Under the pieces are notes generated by a model, which was not told the origin of the DNA, made no database searches, and saw only the letters and a list, made by a program, of their open reading frames with translations. A stretch of DNA of 41,009 nt from Candidatus Melainabacteria bacterium (lineage in GTDB: Bacteria; Cyanobacteriota; Vampirovibrionia; Obscuribacterales; Obscuribacteraceae): positions 1 through 41,009 of the forward strand of contig JABDBL010000022.1 of the NCBI GenBank assembly GCA_013288645.1, given 5' to 3'. Below are positions 15,510 through 24,495 of the stretch, piece after piece. Numbering within the stretch: the first letter of the stretch is position 1; each line of letters starts with the position of its first letter. Both the position numbers and the translations under genes were made by a program.

Positions 15510-16335
15510 TGACTTGTCCATCACTTTGCTCAAGCGCTGAATCTTTAAGCCCAAACTCTGCAATTGACCAAGGATGTAATTTGGCCGAACGGACTACTTT
15601 TAATTGTATCGTTGTACGTACTAAATGAGGAAGCTCATTTTGTAACTGCGACGCTTTGACTATTGTGCCATCAGGCATAAGCACAGGACTAGCATCTTTA
15701 GGTGTAAGATACCAGCTTGTTTGCTTATCTGCTGTTTTTTTAGGGTTCGATTCTAAAAATTTAAACTCAGCACGCACATCTTGATCTATAGTGCTGGTAT
15801 TGAATTTGATGGCGCCATCTTCTAAACTACTTCTTTGACGCAAGGTAAAACTCTTCCAGAATTCATAATCTGGATGGGCTTTAAAATCTTCTAGTTCTTT
15901 ATTAGTTATTGTTTTACCGTAAGCCATAGGTAAGGGTATAAAAAGAGGACTATATTTACTTTTATCGAAGCTAATTTGTACATTGACCAAATAATCTTCC
16001 GGCTCTTCCCAAGGTATGCCATGTCTAGCTTGAGGTGGACTAGGCACTGATGTTTTACTTATGGATACCACGTGAAAAGGATGACCAAGCAAAAAAGCAA
16101 GATTGGGTTCTTCGTCTGTTTGATATGCTAAATATGCGCCCCACCCTTTTTTCTTGGGACAATGACAAACATTAGTGCCGAAATGTCTGACAACTTTGCT
16201 TACATTACCTGATTGGATATCTGACAAAAATGAAATTGCTTCCTTCTCAGGACTTAGCTGCTGAGCCTTAGAGAACCAGCTTTGTAAAACCAAAACGGCA
16301 AGAATTAAAAATAAGGTTGGAATTGCGTAGCGCAC
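15490..16335 (-). CDS. Exported or membrane-anchored hypothetical protein (281 aa)
   Basis: Residues 1-24 (RYAIPTLFLILAVLVLQSWF) form a signal peptide or anchor. The rest is a hydrophilic domain with a helical N-terminal part (EKEAISFLSDIQSGNVSKVV), a CHCP pair near residue 57 and many beta-type segments (VNVQISFD, IQLKVVRSAK), like a small NTF2-like or lipoprotein-type fold. I do not recognise a family. It ends 20 bases inside the convergent CPBP gene, so the two 3' ends overlap. No signs of decay. Confidence 0.7.
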   Translation of the reverse strand: MRYAIPTLFLILAVLVLQSWFSKAQQLSPEKEAISFLSDIQSGNVSKVVRHFGTNVCHCPKKKGWGAYLAYQTDEEPNLAFLLGHPFHVVSISKTSVPSPPQARHGIPWEEPEDYLVNVQISFDKSKYSPLFIPLPMAYGKTITNKELEDFKAHPDYEFWKSFTLRQRSSLEDGAIKFNTSTIDQDVRAEFKFLESNPKKTADKQTSWYLTPKDASPVLMPDGTIVKASQLQNELPHLVRTTIQLKVVRSAKLHPWSIAEFGLKDSALEQSDGQVINLSEH

Positions 16336-16403
16336 GGTGCAATAATGTTCCTTTATAATCTCAGCGGACCTTGCCCTGGTAGTTGATCTAGAGTTTATTA
16401 TAT

Positions 16404-17579
16404 ATGAGTAGTAAAGTGAGACAAGTCAATTCTAAAAAGACTGATCAGTTCAAAGAATCTGTTATTCGTGAAATGACCCAATTCGCAATTAAGCATAAAG
16501 CGGTAAATCTTGGACAGGGCGTGCCTGATTTTCCTTGCCCACCCGCATTAAAGGAAGCTGCTGTCAAAGCTATACTGGATGATATTAACCAATATCCCAT
16601 TACTTTTGGTGATAAACTCTTACGGCAAACTTTAACCGAAAAATACTCTGCTGCTCTGGGTTTTTCGATTGACCCAGAAACCGAAATTACAGTTACCTGT
16701 GGCACCACCGAAGCTTTAATGGCTAGCATTTTGGCACTGGTAGATCCTGGTGAAGAGATTATTGTTTTTGAACCATATTACGAGAATTATTTTCCCCAGA
16801 CCGTTTTAGCTGAAACGGTAGTTCGCGGTGTTTCGCTTACAGCTCCCCGCTGGCAATTTGATCCTGATGAATTACGCCAGGCTTTTAGCGATAAAACAAG
16901 AGCAATAATAGTAAATACGCCGCATAATCCTACTGGCAGAGTTTTCACTACCGCCGAACTTACGATGATAGCCGAGCTTTGTCAGAAGTGGGGCGTGTTT
17001 ATGATTACTGATGAAATCTATGAGCATATCTTATATGACGGTGCTCGCCATATACATCCAGCCAGCTTGCCAGATATGCGTGATTTAACTATTACAATAA
17101 CAGGTCTTTCAAAAACATATAGTTTAACTGGCTGGCGGATAGGCTGGACAATCGCTAATCAAGAAATTACTACTGCTATTCGCAAAGTGCATGATTTTCT
17201 TACTATTGCTGCTCCAGCACCATTACAGCGGGCAGCAGTGCAAGGCATAAATTTGCCTACTTCTTTCTATCTGGACTTAGCTCAACAATATGCTGCTAAG
17301 CGTCAATATATGATGGAGACTTTAGATAAAGTTGGCATGCCTTATAATCTACCAGAAGGGGCTTATTATATTTTCTCAGATGTATCCAAATATAATTTTG
17401 TCAGTGATATAGATTTCGCAAAGCAGCTACTTGAGAAAGTAGGTGTAGCAACTATACCTGGGTCGACGTTTTTTTCTAGCAAATCGCGCCAGGCAAATTC
17501 TTTTGTTCGTTTTTGCTTTAGTCGCAGGCAAGAAACTTTAGAGGCAGCTAGAGAAAGACTCTGGCAGGCTAAGTTTTAG
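16404..17579 (+). CDS. PLP-dependent aminotransferase class I/II (methionine/kynurenine aminotransferase type)
   Basis: A fold-type I aminotransferase of 391 aa, cytosolic. Landmarks: NLGQGVPDFPCPP (35-47), CGTTEALMASILA (99-111), NTPHNPTGRVF (171-181), TDEIYEHILYDG (202-213), the PLP lysine in TGLSKTYSLTGWRIGW (Lys237) and the C-terminal FVRFCFSRR substrate-carboxylate arginine. The NLGQG start and the LSKTYS-x-TGWR pattern are characteristic of the YbdL/kynurenine-aminotransferase branch, which accepts methionine, aromatic residues or kynurenine. Single gene between the divergent exported protein and the convergent TMEM14 protein (4-base overlap). The amino donor is not decided by sequence. 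Confidence 0.9.
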   Translation: MSSKVRQVNSKKTDQFKESVIREMTQFAIKHKAVNLGQGVPDFPCPPALKEAAVKAILDDINQYPITFGDKLLRQTLTEKYSAALGFSIDPETEITVTCGTTEALMASILALVDPGEEIIVFEPYYENYFPQTVLAETVVRGVSLTAPRWQFDPDELRQAFSDKTRAIIVNTPHNPTGRVFTTAELTMIAELCQKWGVFMITDEIYEHILYDGARHIHPASLPDMRDLTITITGLSKTYSLTGWRIGWTIANQEITTAIRKVHDFLTIAAPAPLQRAAVQGINLPTSFYLDLAQQYAAKRQYMMETLDKVGMPYNLPEGAYYIFSDVSKYNFVSDIDFAKQLLEKVGVATIPGSTFFSSKSRQANSFVRFCFSRRQETLEAARERLWQAKF

Positions 17580-17899
17580 CGTGCCATTGTTAAATACAGC
17601 TCTATTTGTTCGACAATGCACAGAACCAGCAGCATTCCGGAAGGCATAAACTTCTTAGCTTTCATAAGCCGAACAAAAAAAATCCCGTCTAAAGCACCAA
17701 TAATAACAAATGCTAATTTAATGGCGTATAAGGGATTAGTCAGACTTTGCCAAAAACAATAGCAAAGCGAAATTGCGCTTAAAATACCTGAAATCAAAGA
17801 TGCCCTGCTTTGAGCTTTTTTAAAACCGATTATGCCGCCGACTAACATGAGCAGCGCAAAAACCAGAATGCTTATTCTGCAAACAGGGACAGTATTCAT
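17576..17899 (-). CDS. TMEM14/UPF0136 family membrane protein
   Basis: A 107-residue integral membrane protein with four predicted helices. GGIIGFKKAQSRASLISGILS (about 22-42) and VRLMKAKKFMPSGMLLVLCI match the signature of the TMEM14/UPF0136 family, found in eukaryotes (including plastid FAX fatty-acid exporters) and cyanobacteria. Transport of fatty acids or small lipophiles is known only for some members. The CDS overlaps the convergent aminotransferase by 4 bases. Confidence 0.75.
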   Translation of the reverse strand: MNTVPVCRISILVFALLMLVGGIIGFKKAQSRASLISGILSAISLCYCFWQSLTNPLYAIKLAFVIIGALDGIFFVRLMKAKKFMPSGMLLVLCIVEQIELYLTMAR

Positions 17900-17975
17900 T
17901 GTTTATCTGAAGCTCCTTTTGTTTTAAATTTCCTATGTTTCTCTTTTTGATAATTTTTGCCTAAAAATTTTTTTC

Positions 17976-19436
17976 TTATTTCTGAATCTTGAAAGAGTCG
18001 ATTAATTGTCCATCCTCAGAAATTTGGCTCAATTTCAATTCATTTTGTTTGAATTCGCATAATGTCAATGAATGGGTTGACGCATTGAATTTATCAATAA
18101 AGTTAGTTGCACCAGGTAAATTTGGCGCAGCACCATAAAGTGCCGCTCCGCCAGCCCCTGAAACGATATATATAACTCCGATCGGGTGAAGATTCTTTTT
18201 GCCATCAAATAATTTGTCTAAAACAAATTCTCCACTCACAGTGCCATCTGGATTAGCAGAAGGATTACCTCCCGTTCTTACAGGGCGGAATAATAACGGA
18301 AAAGATTTTTGATAATTGTGGGCGTGTCCAGAAAAAACTATATCAACTCCGCAATCCTGAAATATATCGCTCAATAAGCGCATACGTTGTTCAGCATTGT
18401 GTACTTTATCAATGCTAAAACCAGGCTGATGAAAACAAACAAATTTCCATGTTTTCTCTTTATTGGTAGTTAAATCTTGCCGTACCCAGTTTCGCAATTT
18501 TTGATTGGTCCAGCTCATATAAGGGTTAGCATCTAAAATTAACCAATGACTATTGCCATAATTGAACGAGTAGTTCGACATTATAGGATAGCGTCCATCA
18601 GTTGACTGTATATATCTGCCAATATTTTCTTCGTTGCCTAGTAATTTTGGTATGTCCTTCTCGCTTCTATTTTTTAGTGGACCATTGAGCGGGGCTGACC
18701 AAACCTGATAAAAAGCAAGCGCATCCCGAAGTTTATCGAAATTAATGCCGCTTTTATTGTCACCATATGCAATATCATGATTACCTATAACAGGCAAAGT
18801 AATAGTTGATTGTAAAAGGGGAGCACCTAATTGAGCTGATGCTTCTGAGCTACCGAAGATGGGAAATACTTTTGAGAGGTACTCAGATAAACGTCCAAAG
18901 CTATAAGCAATATCGCCTAATATAACTAAGAAATCCGGCTTTTTTAGATAGCTCTGATAAACAACTTTTTTTTCTGCTAAAGTATCCGCACCAGTATCGC
19001 CAAACAGAACAACGCGAAAGGATTGCCCGTCGGCTTTGCGTGCCACGGCCTCGCCTGCAAAAATTTCTTTGCCGTTTTTGCTGACTTTATATTGAAATTT
19101 TTCTCCAGCTTCTAGACCGTCAATGGGATTATCCCAGAGATACAATTTTTCAGGCACTGAATAAGAAAGAATGCTTTTTTGTGGCGGCTTTTGCTGCAAC
19201 CAGTGTGTTTGTTTAGGAGACTTACTTTTTACTTCCCACAAATCTTGATTACTATCGGTTATCCAGAATAATTCTAAGCTCTCTTCTTTTTGCTGCACAG
19301 GATGATTGCCAAGTTGCAGATAGGGTTCGACAATAAAGCCATTATTTAAGCCCGCTTCATTAGCTGCCCATACATGCAAACCACTCATCGAGCAGGTGAG
19401 CAAAACGATTAACAAATAACGCCAATACTTTTTCAT
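17976..19436 (-). CDS. Purple-acid-phosphatase-like metallophosphoesterase, exported
   Basis: The signal peptide (KKYWRYLLIVLLTCSMSGL) leads into a fibronectin-like N-terminal domain (about 35-140, FIVEPYLQLG, FQYKVSKNGK), as in purple acid phosphatases. A calcineurin-like metal centre follows in order: LFGDTGAD, VILGDIAYSFG, IGNHDIAYGD, FVCFHQPGFS and FSGHAHNYQKS. These supply the Asp, His and Asn ligands of a two-metal hydrolase. The likely role is periplasmic or surface phosphate release from phosphoesters. An in-frame ATG farther upstream (19493) would run into the tRNA-Phe gene, so I chose ATG 19436, directly before the signal peptide. Length is about 486 residues. Confidence 0.87.
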   Translation of the reverse strand: MKKYWRYLLIVLLTCSMSGLHVWAANEAGLNNGFIVEPYLQLGNHPVQQKEESLELFWITDSNQDLWEVKSKSPKQTHWLQQKPPQKSILSYSVPEKLYLWDNPIDGLEAGEKFQYKVSKNGKEIFAGEAVARKADGQSFRVVLFGDTGADTLAEKKVVYQSYLKKPDFLVILGDIAYSFGRLSEYLSKVFPIFGSSEASAQLGAPLLQSTITLPVIGNHDIAYGDNKSGINFDKLRDALAFYQVWSAPLNGPLKNRSEKDIPKLLGNEENIGRYIQSTDGRYPIMSNYSFNYGNSHWLILDANPYMSWTNQKLRNWVRQDLTTNKEKTWKFVCFHQPGFSIDKVHNAEQRMRLLSDIFQDCGVDIVFSGHAHNYQKSFPLLFRPVRTGGNPSANPDGTVSGEFVLDKLFDGKKNLHPIGVIYIVSGAGGAALYGAAPNLPGATNFIDKFNASTHSLTLCEFKQNELKLSQISEDGQLIDSFKIQK

Positions 19437-19463
19437 AAGTACATAAAACGCAAGTAATAAAAA

Positions 19464-19536
<73 letters not shown>

Positions 19537-19729
19537 ATAATGTCATAAAAAAGCTCGGTAAAGCATAATAAGTGGGCCAAATAGGATGCCCAATATAGCA
19601 TATATGTGTGGTCAAGAAGCAGCCTTTGAGCCCTCTGCTTAAACAAGGATGAACAAAAAACGGTAAGGAATAACGCGCTTAGGCTGGCGTTTTGTTGGAC
19701 CGGTATGTAACTTTTGCCAGCAGCAGATC

Positions 19730-20383
19730 TTAATATACAGAAGGACTAACAGTGGTTAGTCGATTATTTATCCCTGTAATTCTTAGACCGGTATCGCCTT
19801 TGCGAACCAAAATGTCCATTTGAATCTGACTAGAATTAGGGCGTCCATTAGCTGCGTGCAAGATAAGTGTGCCAGTTAAACCCACAACAACAGAGTGATC
19901 AGGATTGACTGCCTCTGCTTGTACCGAAATGGGTTGGAAAGCCCCTATTGTTACACCAGAGGATATTTGCTCCGCTAAGTCAGGGGTCCAAAATGTCTCC
20001 GTAAAAGCCTTATATGCCTCAGGACTCATCCAATTGGAGGCTGCTTCATGGCTTTGTACGGCTGATTGGGGTGAGTAATCCATAGCCGCTTTCATCCACC
20101 ATTTGACAAAATCTACAGCTATGCTAGGCGCTAAGTCGGTCTTAGCATAATTTCCCAATCCCGATGGTGCAGCTGGAGAGGACCGGGTTTGAACGGCACT
20201 ATTGTTACTTGGCGCGGTTGCAGGAGGAGAAGCAGTTTCCATGCCCTTAATCGCTAGGGGTGGTTCTTCTTTGTGATTAAATCCGCCTACAAAAAAACCC
20301 AGTAAACAAACGATAAGTAAGCCTAGCAAGATCTTATCGTTGAAAATCCTTTGAACGGTTAACCTGATAATATCTTGGAACAT
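19730..20383 (-). CDS. Single-pass membrane protein with VirB8/NTF2-like outer domain
   Basis: One N-terminal membrane helix (about 18-34, ILLGLLIVCLLGFFVGG), a Pro/Ser/Thr/Ala-rich linker (about 45-80), then a folded domain of about 130 residues (VDFVKWWMKAAMDY...YKAFTETFWTPDLAEQI). The anchor, disordered linker and mixed alpha/beta domain ending in a run of strands (VVVGLTGTLILH, IQMDILVRKGDTGLRI) resemble VirB8/TrbF-like proteins, but I see no other conjugation gene. A soluble NTF2-like domain with another role is the alternative. It runs toward the tRNA; the neighbour upstream is divergent. Confidence 0.6.
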   Translation of the reverse strand: MFQDIIRLTVQRIFNDKILLGLLIVCLLGFFVGGFNHKEEPPLAIKGMETASPPATAPSNNSAVQTRSSPAAPSGLGNYAKTDLAPSIAVDFVKWWMKAAMDYSPQSAVQSHEAASNWMSPEAYKAFTETFWTPDLAEQISSGVTIGAFQPISVQAEAVNPDHSVVVGLTGTLILHAANGRPNSSQIQMDILVRKGDTGLRITGINNRLTTVSPSVY

Positions 20384-20599
20384 AAGCGTTTTCCAATTAC
20401 TGCCTTATCAAATAAATTATGAATTTACAGGAAAGAATTGCCAATAAAGTTATTTACAGGACATTTTATCAATTTGCTTAGCTTCTCTGACAAGCAATTC
20501 TAAAATCTAATCCTATAATATGGTGTGGGCAAATTACCTGGAGCAAAATTGGGTAAACTTGAGGATAACTTTAAGATTGGGTCCAGAGGACAGTGCTAA

Positions 20600-20977
20600 A
20601 TGAGTGACGAACAAGATGACGCCTGGACCATGTCCGACCATAGTTCTGGACTATCTTCTGCCACGCAGGCAGACAATCAGGACCTAGGAGATAATGATAA
20701 TAATCAATTAAAAATTCCTCAAAGAACATATGTTGATGATAAATATGTTGCCTATACCATTAAATTACCAGCTCACCAATTAGCCGCATTGCAATCTATC
20801 TGGCTTGAACTGAAACGTCTTTATGGCACACATTCACCTGATAAAAGTGGCATGATTCAGCAAGCGGTCGAGGAGTGGTTGAAAAGGTGGGACGGCCCAG
20901 AGCGGCACACATCGTTGGATAATCTTCTTCAGATACGGGCCGATACGCGCCGACGCCAATATAAAAAATCACCATAA
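20600..20977 (+). CDS. Small protein with RHH-like DNA-binding C-terminal region
   Basis: 125 aa. Residues 1-45 are acidic and low-complexity (DEQDDAWTMSDHSSG, then QADNQDLGDNDNN). Residues 50-100 read YTIKLPAHQLAALQSIW, KSGMIQQAVEEWLKRW, a strand-helix-helix arrangement with a KS cap, as in ribbon-helix-helix proteins. The C-terminus is basic (RADTRRRQYKK). AGAGGA sits 9 bases before the ATG. No toxin neighbour. A DNA-binding regulator is likely, but target and regulation are unknown. Confidence 0.6.
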   Translation: MSDEQDDAWTMSDHSSGLSSATQADNQDLGDNDNNQLKIPQRTYVDDKYVAYTIKLPAHQLAALQSIWLELKRLYGTHSPDKSGMIQQAVEEWLKRWDGPERHTSLDNLLQIRADTRRRQYKKSP

Positions 20978-21041
20978 TTATAGTGAACTCTGTGGATGCT
21001 TCAATTTCTGCAGGAAACTAGCTCTGGTTTACTTAGAAAAT

Positions 21042-21653
21042 TCATTTACCGCGGAAGTGGTGGATTAGATAATAGATAAAGCCAACGCCAACAATGGTCA
21101 CTATGGCAATGTCAAATTTGTGCCAAATGCTTACAAAACTTTCTAAATTTTCACCAAATTTGATACCGACCCAGGTCAGAAAATAGCACCAAATCCACGA
21201 ACCCAAAAATGTAAGCAAACAAAACAAAGCAAAATGAGCCCTCAATAAACCTGCTGGAAAAGAAATAAACGTTCTGATAACAGGCAACATCCGGCAAATG
21301 AAGAAGGCAAGATCTCCATACCGATCGACCCAGCGGTCGGCTATTTCTAAGTCGTGTTCTCTCAGCAGAAAATAACGCCCATATTTCTGTAGGAACGGTC
21401 TGCCACCGATTAAGCCCAACCAATAAGAAGGAATTGAGCCGAGCAAGCAACCAAAAGCACCAGCTAAAGCAGCCAGATGAAAATTTAGCTTATGTTGCTG
21501 GACCAGTAAGCCAGCTGTTGGCATTATCGCTTCACTGGGTAAAGGGATATTGGCTGACTCAATAGCCATCATAATCACAATACCTGCGTATCCCCAGCTA
21601 GCAATAGTGTCTTTTACAACTTGTAAAAGGGGATCAATGAGTTGATGTAACAA
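21042..21653 (-). CDS. dedA: DedA/VTT-domain membrane protein
   Basis: A 203-aa polytopic protein of the DedA (SNARE-associated/VTT) family, implicated in phospholipid scrambling and membrane homeostasis. Characteristic parts are ESANIPLPSEAIMP (33-46), FGCLLGSIPSYWLGLIGG, the RxxPVIRTFISFPAG motif with its membrane-embedded Arg and Pro, and FLGSWIWCYFLTWVG. Translation appears to start at TTG 21653: a strong GGAGG lies 9 bases upstream and no better ATG is found. It follows the hexapeptide transferase gene by 32 bases, so a three-gene operon is plausible. Confidence 0.85.
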   Translation of the reverse strand: MLHQLIDPLLQVVKDTIASWGYAGIVIMMAIESANIPLPSEAIMPTAGLLVQQHKLNFHLAALAGAFGCLLGSIPSYWLGLIGGRPFLQKYGRYFLLREHDLEIADRWVDRYGDLAFFICRMLPVIRTFISFPAGLLRAHFALFCLLTFLGSWIWCYFLTWVGIKFGENLESFVSIWHKFDIAIVTIVGVGFIYYLIHHFRGK

Positions 21654-21685
21654 GACTTGGGTCCTCCAAAAATAATTTTAATATC

Positions 21686-22459
21686 CTAGCTCTTCGATGT
21701 TTCCAGCATTGCTTCATAGGCAGGACGGTCTTCTATTTGACAGCGCACTTCTTCCCGCTTCTTACTTACACGTGCTGGCGCACCGATTAATACTGAATTT
21801 GGTGGCGTATCTCCAGTCACGATAGAACCACCAGCAATAACGCAACCTGTTCCTATGCGCACCCGAGGCAAAATAAGTGCCTTAGCACCAACAATGACCC
21901 CTTTCTCGAAATAAGGACCCTCTCTTCCTTTTTGGCAAGGCGGGTGAAGGCTATCCACTGTACAAGACATAGGATAAAAATGTACATCATCTTCAATGGT
22001 CGTATAAGTGGCAATAAATACGTTATTGTGGAAACGGCAATTATTGCCCACTATTATGTGTCCGTCCGATTGCGATAGAGTTCCGAAAGTGCAATTATTG
22101 CCAAAGATACTTTGCTCACGAATTACGGCCCTGTGCCCTGTTTTAAAATTATTTCCCATAGCACAATCAGCATAAATAATCGTTCCAGAGCGAATCACAC
22201 TTCCTTTTCCAATATTTAAAATTGGATTATTGTAGTTGTCGTTCTTTAGATAATCAGCTGATCTTTCGCCTAATATGCATTGTGCGCCGATGAATGAATT
22301 AGCGCCTATATATACATTTTCATAAATAATTGCGCCAGGTTCTATAGATACATTTTCTTCAATCACTACTCCATCAGCAATAAATACGTAAGGCGCTATT
22401 TTGACATTGCTGGCGATTTGGGCCTTTGGACTTATATAATAACTGCCGTCATTGCTCAT
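21686..22459 (-). CDS. Left-handed beta-helix (hexapeptide) acyltransferase
   Basis: 257 residues with repeated [LIV]G-x-x-x-x turns over most of the length (IASNVKIAPYVFIADGVVIEE, then GNNCTFGTLSQSDGHIIVG, VGAKALILPRVRIGTGCVIAG), ending in an SVLIGAPARV cap. This is the trimeric LpxA/LpxD/WbpD-type sugar acyltransferase fold. It overlaps the sugar aminotransferase stop/start by one base, so acetylation of the amino sugar made by that enzyme is the natural inference. The acceptor sugar and acyl donor are not fixed by sequence. Confidence 0.85.
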   Translation of the reverse strand: MSNDGSYYISPKAQIASNVKIAPYVFIADGVVIEENVSIEPGAIIYENVYIGANSFIGAQCILGERSADYLKNDNYNNPILNIGKGSVIRSGTIIYADCAMGNNFKTGHRAVIREQSIFGNNCTFGTLSQSDGHIIVGNNCRFHNNVFIATYTTIEDDVHFYPMSCTVDSLHPPCQKGREGPYFEKGVIVGAKALILPRVRIGTGCVIAGGSIVTGDTPPNSVLIGAPARVSKKREEVRCQIEDRPAYEAMLETSKS

Positions 22460-23667
22460 TATCGCAATCCCACGTTTGTATAAACTTGGTTTTGACTTAT
22501 TACTGGAAGCATTTCTTGCCCAACTTTATCGAAAGCAGTGGCTACTCTCTTAATGGCTTCTTCGGTGAGTTCAGGATACATTGGTAAGGAGATTACCCGT
22601 TCAGCCAGTGTTTCAGTAATTGGCAAATCACCCTTCTTGTAACCATATTGGCTGAATGCTTCTTGCAAGTGCAATGGAATTGGGTAATAACACATACTGC
22701 CAATACCATGTTCCGCCAACTTTGCCATGACGGTATCGCGAAGAGTGCTAGGTGTCTCATTGCTCTTTGCAGGCAAATTGACTACAACTGTATATTGATG
22801 CCAAACATGTATTGTTCTATTTTGCGATTGATCGACAAGATTAGGCAAGGTAAGCCAAGAAATGTTCTTCAAAGCTTGGTTGTATACTTTTGCCAATTCA
22901 GCTCTTTTTTCATTCCATTTAGAGAGATAAGGTAATTTGGTAAGCAAAATTACCGCTTGTAATTCATCTAACCGGCTATTGATTCCTAACTCTTCATGGT
23001 AATAACGTTTCTTCATGCCATGCGCTCGCAATTTACGCAAACGTTCAGCGATATTCGCATCATTAGTGACTATCATGCCAGCGTCACCGCAAGCCCCTAA
23101 ATTTTTAGTTGGATAAAAACTAATGCAAGAAGCGTCTGCAAAAGATCCTGTAGGCTTACCTTTGTAAAGTGCGCCGACCGCTTGGGCATTATCCTCTATT
23201 ACCTTTAAAGAATACTTTTTTGCTAGGGACATAATTGCATTCATATCTGCTGACATGCCATACAGATGTACAGGCATAATCGCTTTACTGCTCTTTGTTA
23301 TCGCTGCCTCGATTCTTGCAGTATCAATATTGAAAGTTTTTGCTTCTACCTCCACGAAAACTGGTTTAGCGCCGCGCATTGCAATTGCTTCAGCTGTAGC
23401 AGCAAAAGTGAAAGAAGGAGTAATAACTTCGTCACCAGGACCAATATCGAGCGCCCAAAGTGCTAGCTCCAAGGCATCTGTGCCATTGGCAACCCCTATG
23501 CCATATTGGCAACCGCAAAGCTTGGCTATTTCTTTTTCTAACTCCAGTCCCTTTTCGCCCAGAATATAATTGCCGCTGCGTAAAACAGACATTATGGCTT
23601 GTTCTAATTCAGGGGCTAGACCGGAAAACTGTTCTTGAAGATTTAGTACAGGTACTTTGTTATGCAT
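22459..23667 (-). CDS. DegT/DnrJ/EryC1 family sugar-nucleotide aminotransferase
   Basis: A 402-aa PLP enzyme of the DegT family that aminates a keto group on a nucleotide-linked sugar. Motifs: ANGTDALELAL (60-70), VITPSFTFAATAEAI (81-95), PVHLYGMSADM (132-142), EDNAQAVGA (158-166) and the PLP lysine in SFYPTKNLGACGDAG (Lys188). RAHGMKKRYYHEELGINSRLDELQA is the family's conserved downstream region. It overlaps the hexapeptide transferase gene by one base, suggesting co-translation and a shared product such as a 3-amino or 4-amino N-acylated sugar for surface glycans. Confidence 0.9.
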   Translation of the reverse strand: MHNKVPVLNLQEQFSGLAPELEQAIMSVLRSGNYILGEKGLELEKEIAKLCGCQYGIGVANGTDALELALWALDIGPGDEVITPSFTFAATAEAIAMRGAKPVFVEVEAKTFNIDTARIEAAITKSSKAIMPVHLYGMSADMNAIMSLAKKYSLKVIEDNAQAVGALYKGKPTGSFADASCISFYPTKNLGACGDAGMIVTNDANIAERLRKLRAHGMKKRYYHEELGINSRLDELQAVILLTKLPYLSKWNEKRAELAKVYNQALKNISWLTLPNLVDQSQNRTIHVWHQYTVVVNLPAKSNETPSTLRDTVMAKLAEHGIGSMCYYPIPLHLQEAFSQYGYKKGDLPITETLAERVISLPMYPELTEEAIKRVATAFDKVGQEMLPVISQNQVYTNVGLR

Positions 23668-23819
23668 TACCGATATTTATTGCCAAATATGCCAAAAAAA
23701 GAGTCTAACCTTTTCAAGCAGCAGCCGTCAAACTTGTCAATTCAAACAAGTAATTTTCAATAACAGTTTTGAGCTTAAGCTTCATTACGTCAAAAGAATT
23801 AAATCTAGTAAATAAAAAT

Positions 23820-23858
23820 AGCAGCAGAGCTTGAGGATATACTTCCTGCTCTACTGCT
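23820..23858 (-). terminator. Intrinsic terminator of the HicB-like gene
   Basis: Arms AGCAGCAGAGC (23820-23830) and GCTCTACTGCT (23848-23858) pair at 10 of 11 positions. On the minus strand the stem is followed by ATTTTTATTT. It sits 29 bases past the stop of the HicB-like gene on that strand. Confidence 0.65.
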
Positions 23859-23887
23859 AAGTTTAAAGACTGACTTTTAAGTTCTAC

Positions 23888-24187
23888 TTATCTTCTTTTG
23901 CTTGGCACCGCTACTGTTCTTGAAAGAGCGTTGGTAACAAAAAGATTGAGACTTACGCCTTCTTTTTCAGCTCTTTCTACTAGAGCGTGGTGCAGTGATT
24001 TTGGCAAGCGCACAGTAAATTTGCCACTAAAATGAAGGTAATTTTCATCTCCACGCATAGCAGCGCCTGTACGATTAGCTTTAGCAGAATGTTTTACCGC
24101 AGATTTGCGGACTAACTTAATACCTTTATGTTTGGACTTTCCCGCAGAGCCTTTTGGTCTGGCTAGCTTTCTCGAACTTCTTTTCAT
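23888..24187 (-). CDS. HicB-family antitoxin-like protein
   Basis: The C-terminal half (HFSGKFTVRLPKSLHHALVERA, then EKEGVSLNLFVTNALSR) is the RHH DNA-binding part typical of HicB. The N-terminal 45 residues are lysine/arginine-rich (KRSSRKLARPKGSAGKSKHK) and do not show the HicB dsRBD-like domain. The start is ATG 24187: AAAGGAG lies 8 bases upstream, whereas a longer reading from 24265 has no such site. No HicA toxin is adjacent. Regulation of another gene or a lost partner is possible. An intrinsic terminator follows at 23820-23858. Confidence 0.7.
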   Translation of the reverse strand: MKRSSRKLARPKGSAGKSKHKGIKLVRKSAVKHSAKANRTGAAMRGDENYLHFSGKFTVRLPKSLHHALVERAEKEGVSLNLFVTNALSRTVAVPSKRR

Positions 24188-24495
24188 GTTATATTTCTCC
24201 TTTGTCACCCTTGTCACCATAAACTTATTTGCACGACAGCACGCCCGTGTAAGCGAGACTTTCATGCTTTTCTAAAGCTAAAGGCAGTTCAGCAAATTAC
24301 TTTCCTAAGACATCTGGTATTACAGATGACGCCGGACCAGTTATGCTAAATACCACCACTTAAAGTGGCACTATCATCTTATCAAAAAGTCTATAAATTG
24401 GAAGTCATTTGTATATCTTTTTTCAATATGTCTGTAAAAGTTGTCAAAATCGATGATTCCAAAGCCGCCCCACCCTTGGTGCGGCACCATTTTTA
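24188..24495. other. Intergenic region with two inverted repeats
   Basis: 308 bases between the divergent HicB-like gene and the heptosyltransferase gene. There is a CCACTT/AAGTGG pair around one A at 24356-24368, a possible operator. A GC-rich stem (24464-24485, GCCGC...GCGGC) is followed by a T5 run at 24490-24494, like an intrinsic terminator pointing into the plus-strand start. No gene seen. Confidence 0.45.

Noticed and set aside
16445..16729. Minus-strand 94-residue open frame in the aminotransferase gene
   Set aside because: Opposite strand of a confident aminotransferase gene, with no domain evidence. The same holds for other shadow frames in pcrA, mraY, the crotonases and DegT.
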